NCBI GenBank assembly: GCA_903884235.1
Contig: CAISEB010000050.1
Coordinates: 1-59,498, forward strand
DNA from: an uncultured Pseudomonadota bacterium
GTDB taxonomy: Bacteria; Pseudomonadota; Gammaproteobacteria; Steroidobacterales; Steroidobacteraceae
Length of the DNA: 59,498 nt
Direction of reading: 5' to 3'
Position 1 is the stretch's first letter, and the number at the start of each line of letters is the position of its first letter. The notes beneath the pieces were generated by a model, which saw nothing but the letters and a program-made list of their open reading frames with translations, was not told the DNA's origin and ran no database searches. The position numbers and the translations under genes were made by a program. Of this stretch, positions 34,458-43,152 are shown piece after piece.

Positions 34458-34485
34458 TTTACATGTCACGTCGTTTTGCTATGGT
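34458..34485 (+). promoter_or_regulatory. Sigma70 promoter for speA
   Basis: TTTACA at 34458-34463 (5 of 6 to the -35) and TATGGT at 34480-34485 (4 of 6) with an extended TGC just before it are separated by 16 bases. Initiation near 34492 would give a short leader of about 27 bases to the GTG at 34519, with GAGGA as SD. It is the clearest constitutive-looking promoter in the window. Confidence 0.65.
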
Positions 34486-34518
34486 GCGCGCGTTCGCCAG
34501 CCCGCGGCGAGGACGCCC

Positions 34519-36480
34519 GTGAACAATCCCGCGCCCAAGTTCGCCGCCCCGCTCGGCTGGAAAGTCGACGACTCCGCGCAGCTGTACCAGGTCGATTCCT
34601 GGGGCAGTGGCTATTTCGGCGTCAACGAGGCCGGCCACGTCGTCGTGCGCCCGGACCAGCAGGTCGGTCGCGAGATCGACCTGCACGACGTCGTCGAGGG
34701 CCTGAAGGCGCGCGACCTGACCGCGCCGGTCGTCATCCGCTTCTCGGACATCATCGCGCACCGCCTGAAGAGCCTGAACGACGCCTTCGCGCAGGCGATC
34801 GCCGAGAACGACTACCGGAACCGCTACTCCGCGGTGTTCCCGATCAAGGTCAACCAGCAGCGCCTCGTCGTCGAGGAGGTCTACCGCAGTGGAGCCGCCT
34901 TCGGCTTCGGCCTCGAGGTCGGCTCCAAGCCCGAGCTGCTCGTCGTGATGGCGATGACCGAGGAGAACCAGGACCGGCTGATCATCTGCAACGGCTTCAA
35001 GGACGACAGCTACATCGAGACCGTGACGCTGGCCGCGAAGCTCGGCCGCAAGATCGTCCCGGTGGTCGAGAACTTCGTCGAGCTCGGGCTGATCCTCAAG
35101 CACGCGCAGAAGTACGGCATCCGGCCCAACATCGGCGTGCGCGTCAAGCTCGCGGCCGAGGGGGCCGGCCGCTGGCGCGAGTCGGCGGGCGAGAAATCGA
35201 AATTCGGCCTGTTCATCACCGAGATCCTCGAGGTGGTCGAGGTGCTGCGCAAGGCGGACATGCTCGACTGCCTGAAACTCGTGCACTGCCACATCGGCTC
35301 GCAGCTGCAGGACATCCGCCGGGTCAAGGACGCGGTCACCGAGCTTGCGCACGTCTACGCGGAGCTGCGGCTGCTCGGCGCCGGCATCGAGTACCTCGAC
35401 ATCGGTGGCGGCCTCGGCGTCGACTACGACGGCAGCCGCACGAACTACGAATCCTCGATGAACTACACGCTCAACGAGTACGCGGGCGACGTCGTCTACC
35501 GGATCGCCAGCGTCTGCAACGCGCGCGGCCTGCCGCACCCGCAGATCGTCAGCGAGTCCGGCCGCGCGATCGCCGCTCACCACTCGGTGCTGGTGTTCAA
35601 CGTGCTCGGCGCGAGCCAGCTCGACCAGTTCCGGGTCGCCAACCGGCTCGAGGACGTCGGCCACGCGGCGCACGAGATCCCGCAGCCCGTGCGCGACCTG
35701 TTCGATGCGTATCGCTCGGTCAGCGAGCGGCGGCTGGTCGAGTGCTGGCACGACGCGCTGCAGGCGCGCGAGCAGGCGCTGCAGATGTTCAACCTCGGCT
35801 ACCTCAGCCTCGAGTTCCGCGGCCTCGCGGAGCGCCTGTACTGGGCGACCTGCGCGCGCATCCGCGACCTGTGCCGCAAGCTCGAGTCCATCCCCGAGGA
35901 GCTCGAGGGCCTGGAGACGATTCTCTCGGACATCTACTTCTGCAATTTCTCCGTGTTCCAGTCGCTGCCGGACTCGTGGGCGATCGGCCAGGTGTTTCCG
36001 ATCATGCCGATCCACCGCCTCAACGAGCGTCCGGCGCGCAACGCCGTGCTCGCGGACATCACCTGCGACTCGGACGGCAAGATCGACAACTTCACCTCGA
36101 TGCGCGAGACCAAGCGCACGCTCGAGGTGCACGACCTGCGCGAGGCCGAGGACTACTACCTCGCCGCGTTCCTGGTCGGCGCGTACCAGGAGACGCTCGG
36201 CGACCTGCACAACCTCTTCGGCGACACGCACGTCGTCCACATCCGCCTGCTCGAGGAAGGGGGCTGGTGGATCGAGGAGACGGTCAAGGGCGACACGGCG
36301 CTGCAGGTGCTCGGCTACATGGAGTACGACACCGACGAGTTGTATCCGCGCCTCGCCCGAGACTGCGAACGGGCGGTGCGGGAGAACCGCCTGACCGTCG
36401 CCGAGAGCCAGCGGCTGAAGCGCTTCTACGAGGCCGAACTGCAGGGTTACGCGTACCTCGAGCCCGACAACGAGTCCTGA
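34519..36480 (+). CDS. speA: Biosynthetic arginine decarboxylase
   Basis: The 653-residue PLP enzyme of the alanine-racemase-fold group converts arginine to agmatine, the first step to putrescine. Recognisable segments are FPIKVNQQ near residues 111-118 (PLP lysine), the HCHIGSQLQDI and DIGGGLGVDYDG regions, SESGRAIAAHHSVLV (Mg/PLP region), and IYFCNFSVFQSLPDSWAIGQVFPI. Length matches E. coli SpeA (658). The GTG at 34519 has GAGGA 7 bases upstream. With hss about 1.7 kb away, it probably feeds homospermidine synthesis. A weak stem-loop follows. Confidence 0.95.
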   Translation: MNNPAPKFAAPLGWKVDDSAQLYQVDSWGSGYFGVNEAGHVVVRPDQQVGREIDLHDVVEGLKARDLTAPVVIRFSDIIAHRLKSLNDAFAQAIAENDYRNRYSAVFPIKVNQQRLVVEEVYRSGAAFGFGLEVGSKPELLVVMAMTEENQDRLIICNGFKDDSYIETVTLAAKLGRKIVPVVENFVELGLILKHAQKYGIRPNIGVRVKLAAEGAGRWRESAGEKSKFGLFITEILEVVEVLRKADMLDCLKLVHCHIGSQLQDIRRVKDAVTELAHVYAELRLLGAGIEYLDIGGGLGVDYDGSRTNYESSMNYTLNEYAGDVVYRIASVCNARGLPHPQIVSESGRAIAAHHSVLVFNVLGASQLDQFRVANRLEDVGHAAHEIPQPVRDLFDAYRSVSERRLVECWHDALQAREQALQMFNLGYLSLEFRGLAERLYWATCARIRDLCRKLESIPEELEGLETILSDIYFCNFSVFQSLPDSWAIGQVFPIMPIHRLNERPARNAVLADITCDSDGKIDNFTSMRETKRTLEVHDLREAEDYYLAAFLVGAYQETLGDLHNLFGDTHVVHIRLLEEGGWWIEETVKGDTALQVLGYMEYDTDELYPRLARDCERAVRENRLTVAESQRLKRFYEAELQGYAYLEPDNES

Positions 36481-36873
36481 CACCGGCCGCTGTCATGGCG
36501 TGAGCCGGGCGTCGACCCTGACTGTTGTGTAGACGCAACAAAACTCGTTTTTGTGCAGTGCACGACGAAAGTCCTTGATCTATAACGCGGAAAATTGCGC
36601 CTTTTCGGAGGACCGCGTACGATCGATCGTGGTTGTATTCGCGACATCTGCTTTGCCGGGCGATCGACTTGGTTGATCCGACAGTGTGTCTTTTCCTCCG
36701 TCGTCATCATTCGCATCACCCGCACGAGTTGATCAGCGCACGACCTACGGTCCGGGCTAAGGATGGCTGCACCGCTACGGCAAGTACGATTGCAGGCACT
36801 CCGAGTCCGTGTTGAGGGACGCGATGCAACCGGGCCCGGCCCGCGAGCACGCCTGAGCGAGTGAGATGATTCG
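36481..36873 (+). promoter_or_regulatory. Long leader region of the glycine-rich RRM gene
   Basis: This 393-base stretch between speA and the RRM gene is less GC-rich than its surroundings. A 7-base-pair stem with TAGA loop (TGTTGTG at 36523 to CGCAACA ending 36540), with a nearby but not adjacent T-run, may end speA transcripts. TATAAC at 36581-36586 is the best -10 and would give a leader of about 285 bases, like cold-shock mRNAs. A perfect 12-base palindrome ACGATCGATCGT lies at 36619-36630. A short upstream open frame occupies 36763-36864. Confidence 0.5.
36763..36864 (+). CDS. Possible 33-codon upstream ORF in the RRM gene leader
   Basis: ATG 36763 opens a frame of 33 codons that starts MAAPLRQVRLQALRVRVEGR and ends at TGA 36862-36864, nine bases before the RRM gene ATG. 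AAGG touches its start, so initiation would be weak. The peptide is basic and not recognised. It is best seen as a possible regulatory uORF rather than a proven gene: translating ribosomes would unwind the leader and stop beside the downstream start. Confidence 0.3.
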   Translation: MAAPLRQVRLQALRVRVEGRDATGPGPRARLSE

Positions 36874-37290
36874 ATGACGACCATTTACGTTGGCAATCTC
36901 CCCTTCTCTGCGACTGAAGACGAAGTGCGCTCGCTGTTCGAGAAGCACGGCAAGGTCGAGTCGGTGAAGCTCATCATGGATCGCGAGACCGGGCGCCCGC
37001 GTGGCTTCGCGTTCGTGGACATGTCGGGCTCCGACGCACAGACCGCCATTGCGCAGATGAATGGCTTCAACATGGGCGGACGCCCACTGCGCGTGAACGA
37101 AGCACAGGAACGCCCCCGCGGCCCGCGTCCGGGTGGCGGTGGCGGTGGTGGTGGCTACGGCGGCCCGCGTGGCGGCGGCGGTGGCGGCGGCTACGGTGGT
37201 GGTGGCGGCTACGGTGGTGGTGGCGGCTACGGCGGTGGCGGTGGCGGTGGTGGTGGTGGCGGCGGCGGCTACGGCGGCCGGAACTACTGA
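36874..37290 (+). CDS. Glycine-rich RNA-binding protein (RRM)
   Basis: The 138-residue protein consists of one RNA recognition motif (residues 3-78) and a Gly/Tyr tail. RNP2 is IYVGNL (4-9) and RNP1 is RGFAFVDM (43-50), with the aromatic residues needed to stack on RNA. Residues 87-135 are almost pure glycine with periodic tyrosines and a few arginines, as in plant and cyanobacterial cold-induced RRM proteins; such tails favour condensates and RNA annealing. The ATG at 36874 gives the family's standard short N-terminus. The long leader and dedicated terminator suggest a monocistronic, post-transcriptionally controlled gene, possibly cold-responsive. Confidence 0.9.
   Translation: MTTIYVGNLPFSATEDEVRSLFEKHGKVESVKLIMDRETGRPRGFAFVDMSGSDAQTAIAQMNGFNMGGRPLRVNEAQERPRGPRPGGGGGGGGYGGPRGGGGGGGYGGGGGYGGGGGYGGGGGGGGGGGGGYGGRNY
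37132..37278 (+). repeat. Low-complexity GGC/GGT repeat encoding the glycine tail
   Basis: About 147 bases of nearly uninterrupted GGN codons with repeated units of about 18 bases (GGTGGTGGCGGCTACGG). The tandem copies are similar at nucleotide level, so the tail length could vary by slippage between strains. Confidence 0.8.
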
Positions 37291-37324
37291 CCCTCGCATC
37301 GCCTTTCACGCGACTGCACTTACG

Positions 37325-37348
37325 ACCCCGCCTTCTGGCGGGGTTTTT
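37325..37348 (+). terminator. Rho-independent terminator of the RRM gene
   Basis: ACCCCGCC-TTCT-GGCGGGGT forms an 8-base-pair stem with a TTCT tetraloop, followed by TTTT. It lies 35 bases after the stop of the RRM gene and is the strongest terminator in the window. Confidence 0.93.
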
Positions 37349-37512
37349 GCGTTCAGGGGGCCGTGTCCGCGCGGACTGCGGCGCCGTTCGACGTTCGCTA
37401 CGGACGGCACGCGCGCCGGCGTGACCGACACGCGCGGATCCCTGCTCTACGGGCGCACGCGCCTGTTGTAACGTAGCGACCTGGACACGGTGCCACGAAC
37501 GGGGTGTCGGGG

Positions 37513-39702
37513 ATGAACGCAACTCGAAGTCCCCGCCGACGGCTGCGTTCAGCCTGCGTGGCGATTACGGCACTGCTGACGGCGGCGCTCGAGACGTCGC
37601 CCGCCCGTGCACAGGCGGCGGCGGCCACCACGGACGTGGACTGGCCCACCTACGGTGGATCTTCCGAAGCCTCGAACTATTCGCCGCTGAGCGACATCAA
37701 CAAGGCGAACGTCACGCAGCTCGGCCTCGCCTGGCAGTGGCGCACCGGCGAGACCGCGCTGTCGGAATTCGGCACCTCCCCGGGCATGTTCGAGACGACG
37801 CCCGTCGTCGTCGCGGGCGTGATGTACCTGAGCACGCCGTACAACCGCATCGTCGCCCTCGACCCACCCACCGGGAAGGAGCTTTGGAGCTACGATCCAC
37901 GCGCGTATGTGGAGGGCCAGGTTCCCAACGGAACCGGCTTCGTGCACCGCGGCGTCGCCACCTGGCGCGATCCCCGGACGCGCGCGTTGAGAATCGTGTT
38001 CGCATCGCGCAGCCGCCTGATCGAGCTGGATGCGCGCACCGGCCAGCCGGTGAAGGGCTTTGGGCGGGACGGCATCGTGAACCTGCTCGCCGGCCTGCGC
38101 TGGCCGGTGAATCCCAAGCACTACACCAACACGTCCCCGCCGATCGTCTACCGCAATCTCATCATCGTCGGCAACGGGGTCGCCGATCGGCTGATCTACC
38201 GGCGCGACCCGCCAGGAGACGTGCGCGCATACGACGCGCGCACCGGGCGTCGCATGTGGAGCTTCCACACCGTCCCGGACGACGGCGAGTTCGGCGCCGA
38301 CACCTGGGGTCGGCATTCGAACCGGGTCACCGGCCACACCAACGTCTGGGCGCCGATGAGCATCGACGTTCGCCGCGGCCTGCTCTACCTCCCGGTGAGC
38401 ACACCGAGCAACGACTTCTACGGCGGAAATCGCCCGGGCGCCAACCTGTTCGCGGATTCGATCGTCTGCCTGGACGCGAACACCGGCAAACGTCGCTGGC
38501 ATCACCAGCTGGTGCACCACGGACTGTGGGACTACGACATGCCGGCCGCGCCGTCGCTCGTCAGGATCCGGCGCAACGGCAAATGGGTCGACGGCGTCGT
38601 GCAGCTCACCAAGCAGGGCTTCCTGTACGGATTCGACCGCGTGAGCGGCGCGCCACTGTGGCCGATCGTGGAACGCGCCGTTCCCGCGAGCGACGTACCG
38701 GGCGAACGGGCCTCCCCCACGCAGCCGATACCGGTCGGCCCGCCCGCGCTGGTCCCGCAGGGCGTGACGCTCGACGACGCCACGGATCTGACGCCGGAGC
38801 TCCATGACGAGGCCGTCGCCGCATTGAAGCGGCTGCGCATCGGCCCGCTGTTCACGCCGCCGAGCGTCCAGGGGACGATCGTGCGGCCTGGACTGCTGGG
38901 CGGCGCGGACTGGGGCGGCGGTGCATTCGACCCCGGCACGGGCGTCCTCTACGTCAAGGTGAACGACGATCCGACGCTGGTCTATCCGGACCTTACCGAT
39001 GCGCAGGGCAACGTGCCGGAGGTGGGCCCGAACGACAGCGGAGACGCTTCATTGTTTCTGCAACACCGCATCCCCCTCCTCAAACCCCCGTACGCCTATC
39101 TGGACGCCGTGGACTTGGCCGCCGATCGCATGCTCTGGCAGGTCCCCTTCGGCGACAACGAGGCCGTCCGCGGCCATCCGGCGCTGCGCGCCGCGACGCT
39201 GCCGCCTGCCTTGGGCGCCGTCGGCACCGCCGGCGCGATCGTCACGCGCGGCGGAATCGTCTTCGTGGGGGGCGGCGACGCAGCCTTCCATGCCGTCGAT
39301 GCCGCCACCGGCGCGGACCTGTGGCGCTACCCCACCGGCGGTGCCAGGACGACCGGCACGCCGCTCACCTATCGCAGCAACGGTCGCCAGTTCGTCGTCA
39401 TCGCGGTCGGCGGTCCCGGGCCCGGCGCAACGCTGCTGGCATTCGCCCTCGGGTCACACGCGGACGCAGGAATGACAGCCACCTTCACGCCGCCGCAAGG
39501 TCATGGCGCGACACTCGTCGAACAGGCCTGCTCGCAATGCCATTCGCTCGCCTCGGTGATCGGCAAGCATTTGGATCGCAAGCAGTGGGAGGGGCAGATC
39601 GACGCGATGATCGCGCGCGGCGCCAAGCTGACCGACGCCCAGTACGAGGAAGTCGCCACTTATCTCGCCGAGCATTTCGGCACGTCGCCGGCCGAGCAAT
39701 GA
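37513..39702 (+). CDS. PQQ-dependent dehydrogenase with C-terminal cytochrome c
   Basis: The 729-residue quinoprotein has an arginine-rich signal peptide (SPRRRLRSACVAITALL), so it is exported. The eight-bladed PQQ propeller begins DWPTYGGSSEASNYSPLSDIN and includes GLAWQWRTGE, WSYDPRA, LFADSIVCLDANTGKRRWHHQLVHHGLWDYD and GGAFDPGTGVLYVK; it resembles quinoprotein glucose/alcohol dehydrogenases. The C-terminal part has a heme-binding CSQCH at about 673 and behaves like a small cytochrome c domain. It therefore oxidises a sugar or alcohol and passes electrons through its own heme. ATG 37513 is preferred over GTG 37504 for SD spacing. Substrate unknown. Confidence 0.9.
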   Translation: MNATRSPRRRLRSACVAITALLTAALETSPARAQAAAATTDVDWPTYGGSSEASNYSPLSDINKANVTQLGLAWQWRTGETALSEFGTSPGMFETTPVVVAGVMYLSTPYNRIVALDPPTGKELWSYDPRAYVEGQVPNGTGFVHRGVATWRDPRTRALRIVFASRSRLIELDARTGQPVKGFGRDGIVNLLAGLRWPVNPKHYTNTSPPIVYRNLIIVGNGVADRLIYRRDPPGDVRAYDARTGRRMWSFHTVPDDGEFGADTWGRHSNRVTGHTNVWAPMSIDVRRGLLYLPVSTPSNDFYGGNRPGANLFADSIVCLDANTGKRRWHHQLVHHGLWDYDMPAAPSLVRIRRNGKWVDGVVQLTKQGFLYGFDRVSGAPLWPIVERAVPASDVPGERASPTQPIPVGPPALVPQGVTLDDATDLTPELHDEAVAALKRLRIGPLFTPPSVQGTIVRPGLLGGADWGGGAFDPGTGVLYVKVNDDPTLVYPDLTDAQGNVPEVGPNDSGDASLFLQHRIPLLKPPYAYLDAVDLAADRMLWQVPFGDNEAVRGHPALRAATLPPALGAVGTAGAIVTRGGIVFVGGGDAAFHAVDAATGADLWRYPTGGARTTGTPLTYRSNGRQFVVIAVGGPGPGATLLAFALGSHADAGMTATFTPPQGHGATLVEQACSQCHSLASVIGKHLDRKQWEGQIDAMIARGAKLTDAQYEEVATYLAEHFGTSPAEQ

Positions 39703-39704
39703 GG

Positions 39705-40949
39705 CTACTTCCTCGCGCCTGCCCACTTGTAGACGACACCGCCGCGCATGACGAACACCACGCGGCGCACGGCCGAAAGATCGGTGAGTGGATCACCGTC
39801 GAGGGCGATGATGTCCGCTTCGTAGCCGGGGGCGATGCTGCCGATGCGATCTGCCATGCCCAACGCTTCGGCAGCGACGGAGTTCGCTGAAACGAGGGCC
39901 GCCATCGGCGACTGGCCGCAGTGCTGCACGCGGCCGAGAAACTCCTCGGCGTTCCGTCCATGCGCACCGGCGGTCGCGTCGGTGGAAAAGACGACCTTCG
40001 CGTTCGGCGTGTGCACGGCCATCGTGCACGCCTCGAAGTCGAAATGAAGGTCGCGCTCCATCGCGGCCATGCCCTCTTCCGTATAGTTTCCGACGCCGAG
40101 ATAACGAGCCTTGTTCTGCAGGTAGTTCTGAACGACCAGCCCGACCTGCGGGCTAATGAATGCGCCGGCGGCGACCGCGGCGTCGATATCAGCCCGGGTC
40201 GCATAGGTCGCGTGCTCGATCTCGCGACATCCCGCGCGTGCAGCCGCGGAGACCTGCGACCGATAGGCGTGCACCATCGACCGCAGCCCTACCGCGCGCG
40301 CCTCGTCGCACAGAATGTGCAATTGCTCCTCGGTGAACGTGGGTCTCGCGCCGACGCGCTGGCTCGTGGAGGCGAATATCTTGATCAGGTCCGCTCCCTG
40401 CGCCTTGCGCAGGTGGACCGCGGCGATAAGTTCCTCGCGCGAGGTACTGGCGTCGCCGTCGATCCACGCCAGCGAGGTCAGGACCCGCGGACCGGGAAAG
40501 CCACGATCACGGATCGCGTCGCGAAGCGGCCCTTCGCTTGGGTCGCCGACGCTTTGTACCGTCGTAAAGCCGCCCATCAACGTATCCCATGCTGCACCGG
40601 CAATGCCCAATGCGGCCTCGAGCGGTGGCTCGGTCGCGGTCGCGATGCGGCCATTGCGGTCGAAATGCATCTCGAGGTGCACGTGCGTATCGATCCAGCC
40701 CGGCAATACGGTGTAACCGCGCAAGTCGATGACGGCACCCTTCTGAGCGGCGCTCAACGACGTGATGCGCCCATCGGCGATACCGATTCGGACATCGTGC
40801 AGCGTGCCGCCGCGGCCGTCGAGCACGGTGCTCGCCAGGATCACGACGGGCGCGGATCGCGGCGGCACCACGACCGGCGCGACCTGCGCCGCCAACCGGC
40901 TGCCAGCGAGCAGCGCCGCGACCAACACAAAGGAGCGCAATTTCAGCAC
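39705..40949 (-). CDS. Exported amidohydrolase (prolidase-like)
   Basis: The 414-residue protein has a signal peptide (KLRSFVLVAALLAGSRLAAQ) and an amidohydrolase TIM barrel with a full set of metal ligands: HVH in WIDTHVHLEMHFD, a lysine candidate for carboxylation in DLIKIFAS, then MVHAY, IEHATY and STDATAG. The C-terminal beta-sandwich strand GVVYKWAG closes the protein. This set resembles imidazolonepropionase/prolidase-like enzymes of the Xaa-Pro dipeptidase group. GTG 40949 follows AGGGTG at 6 bases. It converges on the PQQ gene and lies 35 bases downstream of the GMC gene, so it probably belongs to that operon. Confidence 0.85.
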   Translation of the reverse strand: MLKLRSFVLVAALLAGSRLAAQVAPVVVPPRSAPVVILASTVLDGRGGTLHDVRIGIADGRITSLSAAQKGAVIDLRGYTVLPGWIDTHVHLEMHFDRNGRIATATEPPLEAALGIAGAAWDTLMGGFTTVQSVGDPSEGPLRDAIRDRGFPGPRVLTSLAWIDGDASTSREELIAAVHLRKAQGADLIKIFASTSQRVGARPTFTEEQLHILCDEARAVGLRSMVHAYRSQVSAAARAGCREIEHATYATRADIDAAVAAGAFISPQVGLVVQNYLQNKARYLGVGNYTEEGMAAMERDLHFDFEACTMAVHTPNAKVVFSTDATAGAHGRNAEEFLGRVQHCGQSPMAALVSANSVAAEALGMADRIGSIAPGYEADIIALDGDPLTDLSAVRRVVFVMRGGVVYKWAGARK

Positions 40950-40984
40950 GAGGTCACCCTGTCGATTGCAACGAACGAATGGCT

Positions 40985-42601
40985 CTACGATTCCGGGGAT
41001 TCGCGAGGCCGCTGGGGCAGAGAGTCGGCGATGTGATCCGCCGAGCGCAGCGTCAGGGCGGCGAAGGTCAGCGTGCCGTTGGTGCAACCGCCGGTGGGCA
41101 GCGTCGGGGATCCCACGACATAGAGGTTTTCATGATCGTGGGTGCGGCCGAAGCTGTCGGTCACGCTCGCCGCCGGATCGATGCCCATGCGGCAACCCCC
41201 ACCGGGGTGATCCCAAAAGCCGCCAATCTCGAGCGGAGCCATTTCGCCACTGTTGTTGCGGGCCATCCTCGTGAAAATGCCGTTGATGTGCGCCAGGGTC
41301 GCGTCACGGCGGGCGAGCGAGGCGGCGTCGGGGCGATGCTCGATCTTCGGTAGGGGATCGCCGAACCGGTTCGTAGTCGACCGGTCTAGAGTCAGCTCGC
41401 TGGACCTGTCCGGGTGCACGTCGTAGTACGCACGCACGCGGGCTGTCGCGCGTCGTGTCCGTGCACGCCAGTCGGCGAGAAGCGCGTCCCCGAGCAGCAT
41501 GGTCCCGGAGGGTTCGCGCAATCTTGGCTCGCGGTTGACCGTGCTCTCCCACACCCGCAGATCATGGCGTATGTACGGCCCGGCCCGGCCCGCGCGGAAG
41601 AACTCGCGCGCGATGAGGCTATGCTCCTCGTTCATCCCCGGGTAGATCTCGGCGTCCAGTGCAATCTGTGTCTGCACGGAAGCATGTCCGGTCATGTACT
41701 TGCCGACCAGGCCGGAAGAATTCGCGAGACCCTCTGGAAACCGCGACGATGCAGACAGCAGCAGCAGGTGCGAGCTCCAGGCATACCCAGACGCGACGAC
41801 GAATGTCCGGGCGCGATACTCCACCGGCGTGTCCGGCCGGTCCCGGTGCACGGCCTGGGCCGTTTCGATTCGGGCGGTGCCGCCCGTGCCGGCAGTCGTG
41901 AGCCTGCGCACCAGGGTTCGATCGTGCAGCGCGATCGCCTTGCCAGCCAGCAGGCGCTTGAAAGTGTGATCGGGCGAGTAGCGTGCCTGCGTCGGACACA
42001 CCGCACAGGTGTTGCAGCGCTGGCACTTGCCGCGCCCGTCGTAGGGCGCGGTATTCTTCGCCTGCGGCGTGCCCCAGAACGCGATGCCGCTCTTCTGCGC
42101 CCAGTCCTGCAGTTGCAGCAGATTCCACGACAGCGGCATCCCCGCCATGGGCGGCGCGGACCTCGCGTCCCCGGGCAGCGGACTTGGATCCCCCGACACG
42201 CCGATGCGTCGTTCTGCCTCGCAGTAGTAGCGCTCCAGGTCCGTCCAGGCGAGGGGCCAGTCGACTGCCAGCCCGAACATCGATTTCAGGCGCGTGTCTT
42301 CCTCGGAGAATCGGTTGGTGACTCCGCCCCAGTGCATCGCGGATCCGCCGACGACCATCGAGCGTGAAATGATGCCGTCGGCGGACTGGTCGGCGATGAA
42401 ATCGCCGGGCCACGGATTCTCGCCATAGTCGAGCATGCGCTGTCGGTTGGCCCAGCGCCGACTGGCGTCGAACATCCGGTCACCCGCCTCGACGACGACG
42501 ATCGAGATGCCCGGCCGGCGCTCCGACAGCTTCCACGCGAGCATCGCCGCCGAGATGCCGCCGCCGACGATGCAGACGTCCGCGTCGTGACGTTCGATCA
42601 C
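40985..42601 (-). CDS. GMC oxidoreductase, FAD-GDH alpha-like with Fe-S-type cysteines
   Basis: The 538-residue flavoprotein has the FAD-binding GGGISAAM near residues 13-20, the ADP-binding IVVVEAGDR, the GSAMHWGG segment and the C-terminal GSPTLPTGGCTNGTLTFAAL typical of GMC family dehydrogenases. Cysteines 193, 196, 199 and 202 (CQRCNTCAVCP) lie where the catalytic subunit of bacterial FAD-glucose dehydrogenases holds its iron-sulfur cluster. It lacks a signal peptide; the partner encoded just upstream has one, fitting hitch-hiker export. The GTG overlaps the small-subunit stop by four bases. Likely a periplasmic sugar or polyol dehydrogenase. Confidence 0.85.
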   Translation of the reverse strand: MIERHDADVCIVGGGISAAMLAWKLSERRPGISIVVVEAGDRMFDASRRWANRQRMLDYGENPWPGDFIADQSADGIISRSMVVGGSAMHWGGVTNRFSEEDTRLKSMFGLAVDWPLAWTDLERYYCEAERRIGVSGDPSPLPGDARSAPPMAGMPLSWNLLQLQDWAQKSGIAFWGTPQAKNTAPYDGRGKCQRCNTCAVCPTQARYSPDHTFKRLLAGKAIALHDRTLVRRLTTAGTGGTARIETAQAVHRDRPDTPVEYRARTFVVASGYAWSSHLLLLSASSRFPEGLANSSGLVGKYMTGHASVQTQIALDAEIYPGMNEEHSLIAREFFRAGRAGPYIRHDLRVWESTVNREPRLREPSGTMLLGDALLADWRARTRRATARVRAYYDVHPDRSSELTLDRSTTNRFGDPLPKIEHRPDAASLARRDATLAHINGIFTRMARNNSGEMAPLEIGGFWDHPGGGCRMGIDPAASVTDSFGRTHDHENLYVVGSPTLPTGGCTNGTLTFAALTLRSADHIADSLPQRPRESPES

Positions 42602-43152
42602 GGCTTGGCCATGGAAGTCGGGCGGCGTTCGGACTGCTCGAGGCCGCGGCAATCGAAGCGACCTATGCTGCGCCGATGGGCCAGATCGTTCGCCGTGGAC
42701 CCGTTGAAGAAATGCGCCATCAGATCCGCCGCAACGTGCCCGCCGTCGGGACGGGCCGGAAGGTCCTGCACGCCCGCATCCACCAGCGCAGCGGTGATCG
42801 CGAATTGCTGCACGGTCAGGGACGCCGCCGCAAAATCACCGCCGCTGCGGCGGTCCAGGTCGTCGAGATGTGCAGCATATTTTCGCGCGGGCGAGGGCGG
42901 CGTGCGGCTCAGCTTCGAACTGCCGTATTCGTGGTCAAGCTCCGCGTCGGGGCGATAATCGCGCAGCCAGCGCAGGAATTGCTCGACTGCCTGCTCGCGG
43001 CCCGCGCGTCCGATTTCCGAAGGCAATACCGCACCGGCGACGGCCAGCATCCTCGTGTCGTCCGCGAGCATGGCTGCGGACGCCCTGCGTGCGATTGGCC
43101 CCCACGCGACGAGCGAGACCAGGAGGCGAATGACGACGCGCCGCTGAATCAT
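42598..43152 (-). CDS. Gluconate 2-dehydrogenase subunit 3-like small subunit
   Basis: The 184-residue protein has a signal peptide (MIQRRVVIRLLVSLVAWGPIARRASA) and a helical mature part with LAVAGAVLPSEIGRAGREQAVEQFLRWL and LTVQQFAITAALVDAG. That resembles the small (gamma) subunit of FAD-dependent gluconate or glucose dehydrogenases, which escorts the catalytic subunit to the periplasm. The classical Tat twin-arginine pattern is only partly present (QRRVVIRLL). SD GGAAGG lies 6 bases before ATG 43152. The gene overlaps the GMC gene by four bases. Confidence 0.75.
   Translation of the reverse strand: MIQRRVVIRLLVSLVAWGPIARRASAAMLADDTRMLAVAGAVLPSEIGRAGREQAVEQFLRWLRDYRPDAELDHEYGSSKLSRTPPSPARKYAAHLDDLDRRSGGDFAAASLTVQQFAITAALVDAGVQDLPARPDGGHVAADLMAHFFNGSTANDLAHRRSIGRFDCRGLEQSERRPTSMAKP

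Noticed and set aside
36523-36560. Strong terminator after speA
   Set aside because: The stem is only 7 base pairs with a wobble and the T-run is not directly adjacent; kept only as a weak candidate within the leader entry.
37132-37278. CRISPR-like or minisatellite repeat
   Set aside because: The repeats are in frame GGN/TAC codons of a glycine-rich protein tail, with no spacers.
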